64,000 bases of DNA from Phycisphaerales bacterium (GCA_020852515.1 JADZAS010000005.1:124001-188000); one strand, 5' to 3'; shown: positions 47,178 through 55,879, counted from the stretch's first letter. Notes: generated by a model from the letters alone, not told the origin. Numbers and translations are program-made.

Positions 47178-47936
47178 ATGCCCCGCCCGCGCCCAACCTC
47201 CGCGCCCGGCCGCTTCATCAAACGAGTCGTCATCTGCCTTCTCTTCAGCGCCATTCTTCAATTCGCGGTCGCGGTCGCGCTCTGCGCTTTCTCGCGTTCA
47301 TGGGGAAGATCCAGACTGGGCGAAGAATTCCACTGCGGCGACGAGGCGACCTACTACCTTATCGTGGACACCAGCAAATCATTTGGTCGAGACATCCTGG
47401 TTGGCAACCTCTTCTCGTACAGCCCATTCGTTGCCTGGGGAGACGGGGGGTGGCTCGATCCAGAATCGTTGAAGTTCGAACGAAGTGAGGCCCCTGCAGG
47501 GATTCCTCTTTGGTCGCGATTCCGTCAGATCACCACAGGTGAGGCCGTTGATCACTACCCCAGCGTGTCCAGTTATACGCTCGCCGTCGAAATCGGGAGC
47601 GGCTGGCCGGCGCGCAGCGCCTCGTGCTTTCTCACCATGTCAGATGAACGCAATCCATTCGCCGTGCATGATGGCTTCGCCCTTGAAAGCCCGCAATTTG
47701 ACTCAGACCGCACGCCGTCCGTCATCCCGCTCAAGGTGCATTGGAACGGTGCTTTGATAAACACAATCCTGTACGCGCTGATCATGCTCATCCCCCTCGC
47801 ACTGCTCCCGGCAGCCCGCCGTCACCTCCGCCACCGGCGCGGCCGCTGCCCCGCCTGCAACTACGACCTCCGAGCCACCACCACCAGCGTCTGCCCCGAA
47901 TGCGGCGCGGCGATCACGCCACGCGCCGCGACGTAG
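47178..47936 (+). CDS. Zinc-ribbon membrane protein, array gene 1
   Basis: 252 residues from ATG 47178. Layout: N-terminal span (VVICLLFSAILQFAVAVALCAF), an ectodomain of about 150 residues, a second span (LINTILYALIMLIPLALLP), a basic patch and a cytoplasmic ribbon CxxC-x11-CxxC near the C-terminus, ending ITPRAAT. The ectodomain has DHYP...YTLAVEIGSGWPARSASCFL, shared with array genes 2 and 7. Stop TAG is followed after 9 bases by the next ATG. Function unknown. Confidence 0.75.
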   Translation: MPRPRPTSAPGRFIKRVVICLLFSAILQFAVAVALCAFSRSWGRSRLGEEFHCGDEATYYLIVDTSKSFGRDILVGNLFSYSPFVAWGDGGWLDPESLKFERSEAPAGIPLWSRFRQITTGEAVDHYPSVSSYTLAVEIGSGWPARSASCFLTMSDERNPFAVHDGFALESPQFDSDRTPSVIPLKVHWNGALINTILYALIMLIPLALLPAARRHLRHRRGRCPACNYDLRATTTSVCPECGAAITPRAAT

Positions 47937-47945
47937 GATTGATCG

Positions 47946-48734
47946 ATGCCCAGCCCGCGCCAATCCTCCGCGCTGCGCCGCCTCTTCAAACGACTCATCC
48001 TCTGCATCCTCCTCGGCGCCATACTTCAGTACGCTGTCGCGGCCGCCTTCGGCATGTTCACGTCATCCGGCAGGCGCGGGACAAGCTGGGAACTGAGAGT
48101 CGATCATTCCGGCGGCTTGGCCACACTTACCGTAACGCGCTACGCATCGCTTGGTCGCTTTGTGCTTTCGGGCCAGTTCTCTTTCCTTTCATCGCGGGGC
48201 ATGCCGGCAAACCCAAAGCATCCCGACTGGTCCTGGGGGAGATGGTGGCAACGCGAGCCAGTCATGGGCGACCCGTTCACGTTCATGGTTACTCAAAACC
48301 CGCCACCTGTGTGGTCCCGCATCGCCTCGATCCGCACCGACCGGCGTTTCGATTACTATCCGCAAACGGGCTGGGGCCCATGTCTTGAGGTGGCATCCGG
48401 CTGGCCGATGCAGAGCGCCTCCTACTTCTCAGTTCGCTCAATCATGTCGGGGGCATGCACCGTGCGCGAAGGGATATTCATTGGCAATGCACTCCATGAT
48501 CCTGGCAAAACCCCTCGTGCCATCCCGCTCCGCATCATCTGGCCCGGCGCCATCGCCAACACACTCATTTACGCTGCCGCCCTGCTCGTTCCGTTCACTG
48601 TGGTTCCATTCGCGCGCCGTCACCTCCGCCGCCGGCGCGGCCACTGCCCCGCCTGCAACTACGACCTCCGAGCCACCACCACCGGCGTCTGCCCCGAATG
48701 TGGCGCGGCGAACACGCCACGCGCCGCGCCATAG
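47946..48734 (+). CDS. Zinc-ribbon membrane protein, array gene 2
   Basis: 262 residues; same layout as gene 1 (span LILCILLGAILQYAVAAAFG, span IANTLIYAAALLVPFTVVP, C-terminal ribbon). The ectodomain phrase FDYYPQTGWGPCLEVASGWPMQSASYF groups it with genes 1 and 7. The 3' end of about 125 bp is nearly identical in DNA to gene 1, while the ectodomain is strongly diverged. Confidence 0.75.
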   Translation: MPSPRQSSALRRLFKRLILCILLGAILQYAVAAAFGMFTSSGRRGTSWELRVDHSGGLATLTVTRYASLGRFVLSGQFSFLSSRGMPANPKHPDWSWGRWWQREPVMGDPFTFMVTQNPPPVWSRIASIRTDRRFDYYPQTGWGPCLEVASGWPMQSASYFSVRSIMSGACTVREGIFIGNALHDPGKTPRAIPLRIIWPGAIANTLIYAAALLVPFTVVPFARRHLRRRRGHCPACNYDLRATTTGVCPECGAANTPRAAP

Positions 48735-48743
48735 GATCAAGCG

Positions 48744-49400
48744 ATGCCAACCCGCTGGCTCAACCGCCGACTCATCGCGAGAGCAAGCATCTTCCTCCTG
48801 CTCGGCGCGATCATCAACGTAGCCGTCGCGTGGGCGTGTGTGTATCCGGGCGCGGGCGGTCGCAGAGTTGGCTTGATCGACGATATCCACTCCGAGTTAC
48901 CGTGGTGGCAGAATCACGCACCACTTGAATGGAAGAGCAAGTACGGTTTTTCCGGAGAAGTTCTCGCGCCGGGGTTTGACGTGCAACTCCGCTATTCCGA
49001 CCCTTCGATCGATTGGGGCAAGACTCTCTACGGCTCAGTTCGAGCTGGCCTGCCCCTCAAGAGCATGAGGGGTCATCTTTGGTGCATCACCACGTACGAC
49101 GATGGGCCTGGGCGATTCCAGGACCGTGTCGAGCTTCATGCAGTCGGACTCTGGCGACTTGAATCGGAGCTGGACGTTGAAGATTCCCTGCTCTCTTCCC
49201 TGCCGCTTCGACCATTGTGGTGCGGCTTCCTGTTCAACTCAGCACTTTACGGCGGAGTGCTTTGGATCCTCGTGCTGGCCGCGCCGCGCAAGATCATCAC
49301 AAGGCGACGTCTCAAGCACGGCCGCTGCCCCAACTGCAACTACGACCTCCGAGCCACCGCCACCGGCGTCTGCCCCGAATGCGGTACACTCAGGAGTTGA
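48744..49400 (+). CDS. Zinc-ribbon membrane protein, array gene 3
   Basis: 218 residues. The first 35 (MPTRWLNRRLIARASIFLLL then GAIINVAVAW) are almost the same as in gene 6 and similar to the protein at 33059. The ectodomain is short and divergent; the second span is WCGFLFNSALYGGVLWILVLAAP. The ribbon (CPNCNYDLRATATGVCPECG) ends abruptly in TLRS, without the ITPRAAT tail. The next gene is 62 bp away. Confidence 0.75.
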   Translation: MPTRWLNRRLIARASIFLLLGAIINVAVAWACVYPGAGGRRVGLIDDIHSELPWWQNHAPLEWKSKYGFSGEVLAPGFDVQLRYSDPSIDWGKTLYGSVRAGLPLKSMRGHLWCITTYDDGPGRFQDRVELHAVGLWRLESELDVEDSLLSSLPLRPLWCGFLFNSALYGGVLWILVLAAPRKIITRRRLKHGRCPNCNYDLRATATGVCPECGTLRS

Positions 49401-49462
49401 CGCGAAGCCAGTTCACGCTGGCCTGGATTCGAGTGCGAACACGCAGATTGCGGATTGCCACG

Positions 49463-49993
49463 ATGGGCAAATGGAAGAAGACATTGAATCGATTGGTGCA
49501 GATGAGCCTGTTCTGGAAGTCGATGCTGACGGGCGCACTCGCTGCACTGCTCTGCCTGCTTGCGTCCGCTTTGATCAGCTCATCCTCTCTCAGCGAGTTG
49601 CTGGCCATCTTTGTCATTCTCCCGGCTGTAGCGATGGGCCTGGGAGTCATGTGCGCGCTGGTGCTGTACCCACTCGTGAAACTCTGCCTGCAGCGAAAGG
49701 CGCCTTTGCACGCCACGTTCTGTGCGTTCATGCCGATCCTGGCGTCGGCCGCCCTGTCTGGTCTCTTTCTGAAGCCGACGGGCACACTTGACCACATTCC
49801 GGCCGCAGTTGTGGCCACTGCGCTGGCGGCGATTCTGATCTGCGTCGTCTGTGCGCTCTCGCTTCCAAACAGCGCTCCGGTCGGAACCCGTCCGCATTGC
49901 AAGACCTGCGGCTATGACCTCCACGCCAACACCACCGGCGTCTGCCCCGAATGCGGCGCGGCAATAGACGCGGGCGGCGACAAGGCGAAGTGA
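49463..49993 (+). CDS. Zinc-ribbon membrane protein, array gene 4 (four spans)
   Basis: 176 residues from ATG 49463; the longer upstream frame overlaps gene 3 and is not supported. Unlike its neighbours it has four spans (about residues 20-42, 45-68, 85-105, 112-135) and almost no ectodomain. The C-terminal ribbon is CKTCGYDLHANTTGVCPECG. It is the most divergent array member, yet its ribbon DNA still matches the others. Confidence 0.7.
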   Translation: MGKWKKTLNRLVQMSLFWKSMLTGALAALLCLLASALISSSSLSELLAIFVILPAVAMGLGVMCALVLYPLVKLCLQRKAPLHATFCAFMPILASAALSGLFLKPTGTLDHIPAAVVATALAAILICVVCALSLPNSAPVGTRPHCKTCGYDLHANTTGVCPECGAAIDAGGDKAK

Positions 49994-49994
49994 T

Positions 49995-50774
49995 GTGAAG
50001 CCCTCTCAAACTCAATCCCGGTGCCGCTCGATCCTGACAACCCTCATCTGGTCACTCCCGCTGCTGCTTGTAACGAATGCATACTGGTCGTGGCGGTTTT
50101 CGCAGTACTTTCCAACCTCCTACGAAGAGCAGTGGTGGGAGTTTCTGATCACGTATCCATCCGATCCGTTCGGATATCTCGCCGCAGACGACCAGTACAG
50201 CGTCACCTACATCGTTCCATGGAAGACGAAGGTGGATTATCCGTGGCTCTCGCGCTTTGACACAGTAACCGGGCCGGAGCGCACTACGCCAGAACAACGC
50301 GAGCTATGGCCTCAGTTCTTTGAGCCGCAGCCGGATGCAGCGCCAAGCTGGGTCAAACCCGAGCGGCTCCGCAATGCGCATCGGCTCGCCGCAGGCGAGT
50401 TCGAAGTCGAGATGTTCACGGCAACAGGCTGGCCCGTCAGGCTGCTCTGGTGCAGGTGGAAGCGAGACCAATCCGGTCAGGCGGCTGACCGCTCGACGGC
50501 CATTGTCCTGAACGAGCCCGGCGGTCAGGAAGTCGCCTCCGCTGCCAGCGTTCTCCCCTTCCGTCCCGTCTGGACCGGCCAACTGATCTACGGGTCATTC
50601 TGGTTCGCCGTCGTCGCGCTGCTCCGCACGTCCTGGTGGGTACTTCGTCGCGGCTGGCGCGATCAACGCGCACGACGAGGCCGCTGCACCTTCTGCAATT
50701 ACGATCTGCGCGGCAACACCACCGGCGTCTGCCCCGAATGCGGCGCGGCGATCACGCCACGCGAGACGCCATAG
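49995..50774 (+). CDS. Zinc-ribbon membrane protein, array gene 5
   Basis: 259 residues from GTG 49995, one base after the previous stop. N-terminal span SILTTLIWSLPLLLVTNAYWSW; ectodomain of about 165 residues with FEVEMFTATGWPVRLLW; second span GQLIYGSFWFAVVALLRTSW; ribbon CTFCNYDLRGNTTGVCPECG and tail ITPRETP. It pairs with gene 9 (LLLLTNVLWSIWA; GFPFRMLWH) as a subfamily. Confidence 0.75.
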   Translation: MKPSQTQSRCRSILTTLIWSLPLLLVTNAYWSWRFSQYFPTSYEEQWWEFLITYPSDPFGYLAADDQYSVTYIVPWKTKVDYPWLSRFDTVTGPERTTPEQRELWPQFFEPQPDAAPSWVKPERLRNAHRLAAGEFEVEMFTATGWPVRLLWCRWKRDQSGQAADRSTAIVLNEPGGQEVASAASVLPFRPVWTGQLIYGSFWFAVVALLRTSWWVLRRGWRDQRARRGRCTFCNYDLRGNTTGVCPECGAAITPRETP

Positions 50775-50783
50775 GATCAAGCG

Positions 50784-51614
50784 ATGCCAACCCGCTGGCT
50801 CAACCGCCGACTCATCGCGCGAGCATGCATCTTCATGCTGCTCGGCGTGATCATCAACCTGGCCGTCGCGTGGGGACTGGCAATCGGACTCGACTTTCGT
50901 CGTGCGATGGGTGAGCTTCCTCCGGAGGTTCAGGAAGACTACTACCGAGACATTGACAACTCCTACTTCCTGCTCATGCGAGAAGAGGTCGATGTTCCTC
51001 CCTCTGATCGGTTTCCGGGCATTGTCATTGTGCGATGGCGCCGCACAGGAGCTGAGCGTGTCACCGTATCATCTCTGTACGTAACCAGCGGAATGCCGCC
51101 CGAACCAAATCCCCGGACGCCCGAAGACCTTCTTTCGCCCTGGGCGCAGCCGGTTCTCCAAGTTCACGATGTCAGAACTCAAGCCGTTCCGAATACGGGC
51201 CAGGAATGGCACTACTGGGACAGCATCGCGGATGCGCGCGGATGGCCCATGCTTTGCCTCATGGGCGGGGTGCGCCGACCGATGCCCGGCGCATACGTAT
51301 ACGACGCGAATCGGCGGCGCATCATCCTGACGGAGCAACGCATCGCGATCATCCCGCTCAACATGCCCGATGGAAGGTACCGGACCGACGAGTTCCGGTG
51401 GCTCCCACTGCGCCCCATCTGGCCCGGTTTTGCGTTCAACACGATGTTATATGCAACGGCAACGTGGCTCCTGTTCGCCCTGCCGACCTTCCAGCGCAGA
51501 AGATGGCGAACCGCAAGGGGCCGCTGCCCGACCTGCAACTACGACCTCCGAGCCACCACCACCGGCGTCTGCCCCGAATGCGGCGCGGCGATCACACCGC
51601 GCGCCGCGACGTAG
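50784..51614 (+). CDS. Zinc-ribbon membrane protein, array gene 6
   Basis: 276 residues. The N-terminus nearly repeats gene 3 (MPTRWLNRRLIARACIFMLL) but the ectodomain is unrelated by eye and about 60 residues longer, with ADARGWPMLCLMGG. The second span is WPGFAFNTMLYATATWLLFALP, close to that of the protein at 33059. Ribbon and ITPRAAT tail are standard. Confidence 0.75.
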   Translation: MPTRWLNRRLIARACIFMLLGVIINLAVAWGLAIGLDFRRAMGELPPEVQEDYYRDIDNSYFLLMREEVDVPPSDRFPGIVIVRWRRTGAERVTVSSLYVTSGMPPEPNPRTPEDLLSPWAQPVLQVHDVRTQAVPNTGQEWHYWDSIADARGWPMLCLMGGVRRPMPGAYVYDANRRRIILTEQRIAIIPLNMPDGRYRTDEFRWLPLRPIWPGFAFNTMLYATATWLLFALPTFQRRRWRTARGRCPTCNYDLRATTTGVCPECGAAITPRAAT

Positions 51615-51623
51615 GATCAACCG

Positions 51624-52397
51624 ATGTCGCACGCTCAGCCATCGTCACCTTTGCGCAGCAGGACGAGGCGACTCGCCATTTGCCTCGCGTCCGGGGCGGT
51701 GCTGCAGCATCTCGTCGCGTGCGGATTCTCCCTGCAGACATCGCAGGATCCGACTACCGACGCATGGGTGCTGAAGCTACGGGAGCCGGTGCGGCACTCG
51801 CGAGTCCTTGTCATCCGGGGTCGTTCAACAGGCCGAGATTCGCTCTTAGCCGATTTCTGGCGTTCACGCTCTGATCCTGCCGATTCCGTAGACGATTCGA
51901 GGCCGGACTGGAGCTCGGCTGAGTGGCGAAGTGATGAAGATCTCGTCTCAACCAGATCCATGCCTCCCGCGTGGTCGAGGTTCACTCACATCTCCACCGA
52001 CCCGAACTTTGATTACTATCCGAATGCATCCTCGTGGGGATGGTGTGTCGAGGTCGCTTCTGGATGGCCGATGCGGAGCGCCTCGTACTTTGCAGGTGAG
52101 TCGCTCGGCGGTGGACCTCTTCAAGTTCGCGACGGGATCGTCGTTCCGCACGCGGGCAACGGCAATCGAATATCACGCGCCCTTCCGCTGGCTATCTACT
52201 GGCCAGGCGCGATCGTCAACACTCTCATCTACGCCGCGGTCCTGCTCGCGCTGGCCACCCTGGTCCGGCTGAGTCGTCAACGCCTTCGCGTCCGACGCGG
52301 CCACTGCCCCGCCTGCAACTACGACCTCCGAGCCACCACCACCGGCGTCTGCCCGGAATGCGGCGCGGTCATTTATTCGCTGTCGTCGGTTGCATGA
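51624..52397 (+). CDS. Zinc-ribbon membrane protein, array gene 7
   Basis: 257 residues. N-terminal span LAICLASGAVLQHLVACGF, ectodomain phrase FDYYPNASSWGWCVEVASGWPMRSASYF (as in genes 1 and 2), second span IVNTLIYAAVLLALATLV, ribbon CPACNYDLRATTTGVCPECG. The tail after the ribbon is AVIYSLSSVA, so the 3' consensus is interrupted just after the ribbon, and the next gene is 36 bp away instead of 9. Confidence 0.75.
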   Translation: MSHAQPSSPLRSRTRRLAICLASGAVLQHLVACGFSLQTSQDPTTDAWVLKLREPVRHSRVLVIRGRSTGRDSLLADFWRSRSDPADSVDDSRPDWSSAEWRSDEDLVSTRSMPPAWSRFTHISTDPNFDYYPNASSWGWCVEVASGWPMRSASYFAGESLGGGPLQVRDGIVVPHAGNGNRISRALPLAIYWPGAIVNTLIYAAVLLALATLVRLSRQRLRVRRGHCPACNYDLRATTTGVCPECGAVIYSLSSVA

Positions 52398-52433
52398 TGT
52401 TGTCGAAGCGAGGAGGCTCGTACACTGGTACAG

Positions 52434-53204
52434 ATGCACACGCACTGGCAACGACGCAGCCCCAAGATCTCGCCCATCTACCGATGTACGGCTTGGGCGC
52501 TCGCGCCACTTTGGGCGTGGGCGTTGGTCGCACTCGCCCTCTTTGTCTATCTGGTCTTCCCCGAATGCGCATGGCTATTGAAGAATCCGCTCGACGGATA
52601 CTCGGTCACAACGTCCGGCCGTCGGTTCGATGCTGATACACAGGATTCATACTGGCTGAAGCTCGACCTGTATGCAGGTCCGCCCGGGCACAACTGGTAC
52701 CAGCATCATAAAGCATCGTTTTATCTGGTGTATCGGCCGGGTCAGAGGAACCTGGCGCTGGATGCTCCAATCGGACCTGTCCACAAAGTGGTCGGCTACG
52801 ATGAATCGTCACAGCGCGTATGGTACATCGACGCAGACACCCATGAAGAAAGCTCCGTCAGCGGGGTGTGGGCCGGCTCGCGCGGACTGCCAATCAAATG
52901 GCAACCGGGAGGTCGGGGATACACACTGGAAGCCCGTGCGGGGAGTTTCCCGACCGCCGATCTCGCAAGTGACAAGCCCACAATCCTCTGGACGGACATG
53001 ATTGGGTGGTTCTCACTGCAGGCACTCTACGTTGCGGTTGCGTTTGCGGTGCTCACGCTCGCACGGCGGCATGTTCTCTCTACGGTGCGGGCTATCCGTC
53101 AACAGACCCGCCACTGCCCCACCTGCAACTACGACCTCCGAGCCACCACCACCGGCGTCTGCCCCGAATGCGGCGCGGCGATCACGCCGCGCGCCGCGAC
53201 GTAG
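52434..53204 (+). CDS. Zinc-ribbon membrane protein, array gene 8
   Basis: 256 residues. N-terminal span APLWAWALVALALFVYLVF, an ectodomain of about 160 residues with no GWP-type phrase (GVWAGSRGLPIKWQPGG in that place), second span FSLQALYVAVAFAVLTLARR, ribbon CPTCNYDLRATTTGVCPECG and ITPRAAT tail. The ectodomain matches no other array member by eye. Confidence 0.75.
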   Translation: MHTHWQRRSPKISPIYRCTAWALAPLWAWALVALALFVYLVFPECAWLLKNPLDGYSVTTSGRRFDADTQDSYWLKLDLYAGPPGHNWYQHHKASFYLVYRPGQRNLALDAPIGPVHKVVGYDESSQRVWYIDADTHEESSVSGVWAGSRGLPIKWQPGGRGYTLEARAGSFPTADLASDKPTILWTDMIGWFSLQALYVAVAFAVLTLARRHVLSTVRAIRQQTRHCPTCNYDLRATTTGVCPECGAAITPRAAT

Positions 53205-53213
53205 GATCACGCG

Positions 53214-53933
53214 ATGACCGCTTCGCTCCCGTCATTGCTGCGCCGGCGAATCTCGTCCACAATGCTGTGGACGCTGAGCCTTCTGCTGCTCACAAACGTT
53301 CTCTGGTCCATCTGGGCCGCAACGTCTTGCGATTCTCCATTCGCTGGCACTCGATCGAGAATCAGTTTCGCGCCAGTGGACGATAACAAAAGCTGTTTTG
53401 CCGAGGTCTTCGCTTCCACCACAAAGTCGTTCCATGAAGTGTATCTGTCCCCCGCCGATTCTGATGGTTCGCTCGCGCGGCGTGAACGTACGGTTAGCGG
53501 CACCGCGCCACTGTGGCTGCGAAGAGCGCTGAGCGGACAACGGATGCACGAGGCGTCACCCGACGCGATGTGGGAGTTCTCATCGGTCGGATTCCCGTTC
53601 CGCATGCTGTGGCACGCCGTTCAGCTACCGCATGGATACGCGCTGACAGGGTTCGGAAGTGGCGTCAGTCCGCGCAACGACAGCAGCCTCATGCCGCATA
53701 CGGGGATCACGGTGAGTAAGTCCGGCCGTGGCGCCTCAAGTGATGTCGTCTTGCCCATCCGACCAATTCTCGCTGGCCAAGTGTTCTACGCCGTGTTCTG
53801 GTTCGGTTTGCTCCTGATGGCGTCGTTTGTCCATCGGCGCGTGCGAATCTGGCGCGGCCGCTGCCCCACCTGCAACTACGACCTCCGAGCCACCACCACC
53901 GGCACCTGCCCCGAATGCGGCGCGGACGCGTAG
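53214..53933 (+). CDS. Zinc-ribbon membrane protein, array gene 9
   Basis: 239 residues. N-terminal span MLWTLSLLLLTNVLWSIWAA, ectodomain with WEFSSVGFPFRMLWHAVQL, second span GQVFYAVFWFGLLLMASFV, ribbon CPTCNYDLRATTTGTCPECG and a truncated tail ADA. It belongs with gene 5. It ends the array; a fragment of its 3' end recurs at 54111. Confidence 0.75.
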   Translation: MTASLPSLLRRRISSTMLWTLSLLLLTNVLWSIWAATSCDSPFAGTRSRISFAPVDDNKSCFAEVFASTTKSFHEVYLSPADSDGSLARRERTVSGTAPLWLRRALSGQRMHEASPDAMWEFSSVGFPFRMLWHAVQLPHGYALTGFGSGVSPRNDSSLMPHTGITVSKSGRGASSDVVLPIRPILAGQVFYAVFWFGLLLMASFVHRRVRIWRGRCPTCNYDLRATTTGTCPECGADA

Positions 53934-54374
53934 GTCCGGATCGCTGCTCGACTTCCTCTTCGTGTCCTCTCGGTGCTCTCCGTGACTCCGTGGTGAAGTG
54001 CTCGCCACCCGTTCGCGCAGTCGCGGCGGTGCTGCAAAACGAACGCGCCGCGCATCGACCCGCCAAGCGCCGGGCCTGCGCACAGCCTTGTCCCGACCTA
54101 CCGCCCGTCACACCACCGGCACCTGCCCCGAATGCGGCGCGCACGCGTAGGTCGGGACCGCTGCTCAACTTCCTCTTCGTGTCCTCTTCGTGCTCTCCGT
54201 GACTCCGTGGTGAAGCGTTCGCCACCCGTTTGCGCCCAGCCCCATCGACGTGGCCCCGGATTTCCATGATTCTGCCGCGCCGCCGCCGCATGCGCATCCG
54301 GCTCAGTGCGGCAGGCGCTTCACGCGCGTATTGTCCCCGATTGCCGCAGCCGCAGGTTTGCACCGGAGGCCACG
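53934..54374. other. Intergenic region after the array
   Basis: About 440 bp holding the two copies of the 125-bp duplication and simple-repeat arms of the CTCTTCGTG/CTCCGTG type. I see no intact gene before the hydrolase at 54375. Confidence 0.6.
54111..54235 (+). pseudogene. Duplicated 3' end of array gene 9
   Basis: 125 bp that repeat 53894-54018 with roughly ten differences: the last half of the ribbon (ACCTGCCCCGAATGCGGCGC), the stop region and about 80 bp of downstream simple-repeat sequence (CTTCCTCTTCGTGTCCTC...CCGTGACTCCGTGGTGAAG). No start or membrane part precedes it, so it is a remnant. Confidence 0.8.
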
Positions 54375-55694
54375 ATGTCGCCCCGCCCGACCAGCCGCCT
54401 TGTCCGCAGTCTCATCGCCCTGCTTGCGATGGCGCTGCTCGCCGTGATCATGTCCGCCGCCCGGGCCCAGAGCCCCCTGCCGCGAGACGAACCGCCACCG
54501 ACCGGCGACGATGGCGACCTGACGCCTGGCACGCTCGACCTCCCGCCGCGCACCGGCGCGTACCGCATCACCTTCACGCAGCGCCACCCCGGCAGCGCCA
54601 TCAGCCGCATCAAGGCCCGCATGCGCTACGCCACCACCGAGCCGGCGCCCGAATACGACATCGAGGATGAATCCTTCGAGGTGTATGTGCCGTCGGATTA
54701 CGACCCGGCCCGCGCGTACGGCCTCATCGTCTGGTCGAGTCCGAGCGAATCCGCAGCCGCGCCGCCGCAATGGCTGCCCGTGCTCGATCGGCGCGATTTC
54801 ATCTGGGTCGGCGCCAACGGAGCCGGCAACGAGCGAATCGGGTGGTACCGCTTCGGCCTCGCCCTCGACGCCGCACATAACATGCGGCAGACATATAACA
54901 TCGACCCGCTGCGCCTCTACATCGCGGGCATGTCGGGCGGGGGCCGCATCGCCAGCCGCCTTGGCGTGGCCTACGCCGACGAGTTTGCCGGCGCGTTCAT
55001 GATCGTCGGCTGCGACTTCTATCGCCGCACGCCCGTGCCCGACCAGCCGGGCAAGGTGTACATCGAGCGCTACCAGCCGCCGCCGGGCCCCGTTCTCGCC
55101 AGGGCGGTGCGCGACAACCGCTACGTCCTGCTCACCGGCAGCGAAGACTTCAACCGCACCGAGACGGCGACGATCTACGAGCACGGCTTCGTCAAGGAGC
55201 GTTTCGCGCACGCGACGTATCTCGAAGTGCCGGACATGGGTCACACGCTGCCCGACGCCGAGTGGTTCGACAAAGGACTCGAGGCGCTCGATGCGCCGCT
55301 GGCCGAGCGCCGCGCCGCCGAGGCGGAGGCAATGGAGAAGATCGAGCGCGAGGCGGCCGATGCGCTGGTGCTGGCGCTGGAGAAGTTCGATGCCGACGCC
55401 GTCGCGGGCTACGAACTGCTCGAGGCCGTGGCCGATCGCTTCGCGCAGACCGCTGCCGGCCGCACGGCGCGGCTCAAGGCCGCGCAGTGGGCCGCCGACC
55501 CGGCCAACAAGGCCGCGCTCGACGCCGCCCGCGTGCGCGACCAGGCCCGGCAATTGCTCTCGATGGTGGACAACTACATCAAGGCCGGCCGCCCCGACCT
55601 CGCGCGCGAGAAGCTCAAGCAGGTCATCGCACTCGTCCCCGACACCGACCTGGCCCGCGAGGCCGCCCAGCGGCTTGAGGCACTGAAGAAGTAG
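54375..55694 (+). CDS. Secreted alpha/beta hydrolase (esterase-like) with helical C-terminal extension
   Basis: 439 residues from ATG 54375, signal peptide ending near SAARAQS. Residues of about 90-320 form an alpha/beta hydrolase: FEVYVPSDYDPARAYGLIVW (strand and oxyanion region), YIAGMSGGGRIASRL (nucleophile Ser), VLLTGSEDFN (likely acid region) and VPDMGHTLPD (catalytic His). The last 120 residues are Ala/Glu-rich helices resembling TPR-like repeats (EAMEKIEREAADALVLALEKFDADAVAGYELLEAV, GRPDLAREKLKQVIALVPDTDLAREAAQRL). It resembles PHB-depolymerase/feruloyl-esterase-like enzymes; the substrate is unknown. Confidence 0.8.
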   Translation: MSPRPTSRLVRSLIALLAMALLAVIMSAARAQSPLPRDEPPPTGDDGDLTPGTLDLPPRTGAYRITFTQRHPGSAISRIKARMRYATTEPAPEYDIEDESFEVYVPSDYDPARAYGLIVWSSPSESAAAPPQWLPVLDRRDFIWVGANGAGNERIGWYRFGLALDAAHNMRQTYNIDPLRLYIAGMSGGGRIASRLGVAYADEFAGAFMIVGCDFYRRTPVPDQPGKVYIERYQPPPGPVLARAVRDNRYVLLTGSEDFNRTETATIYEHGFVKERFAHATYLEVPDMGHTLPDAEWFDKGLEALDAPLAERRAAEAEAMEKIEREAADALVLALEKFDADAVAGYELLEAVADRFAQTAAGRTARLKAAQWAADPANKAALDAARVRDQARQLLSMVDNYIKAGRPDLAREKLKQVIALVPDTDLAREAAQRLEALKK

Positions 55695-55747
55695 TGCGCT
55701 TTGCGTTGAAGCTCTGCCCTTTGGCGCTCAGGCCCGTCTAAGCGCAG

Positions 55748-55860
55748 TATTGACCGCAAAGATCGCCGAGAGCGCCGAGGAATGCAGCGTGTGGCTTTGA
55801 CCGATCCTGCCGCGCCGCCACTCTCTGCGCTCTTGGCGCTCTCTGCGGTTGATTGTCTTC
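55748..55860. repeat. Opposed simple-repeat arms
   Basis: TTGACCGCAAAGATCGCCG...AGCGCCGAGGA (about 55748-55782) faces an inverted relative, CTCTCTGCGCTCTTGGCGC...TCTGCGGTTGA (about 55820-55853). Read on one strand both arms are CCGCAGAGAGCGCCAAGAGCGCAGAG-type repeats, the same idea as at 25873-26017 with another unit. Confidence 0.6.
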
Positions 55861-55879
55861 CTGAGCAGACAGCGGCGCA

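Larger units (their letters stand above)
47818..53933 (+). repeat. Conserved 3' cassette ends of the zinc-ribbon array
   Basis: Each array gene ends in a stretch of about 75-125 bp that is almost identical in DNA: 47818-47948, 48616-48746, 49319-49386, 49895-49970 (weaker), 50683-50786, 51520-51626, 52290-52373, 53110-53216 and 53853-53933. The core encodes the ribbon and often extends through the stop to the next start, with the junction TAGGATCAAGCGATG or a close variant. Identity includes synonymous positions, while the upstream 500-700 bp of the genes are diverged. Confidence 0.85.

Noticed and set aside
47818-54150. A CRISPR array made of the repeated ribbon sequences
   Set aside because: The repeats are 500-800 bp apart and lie inside coding sequence at gene ends; there are no regular short spacers and no cas genes.
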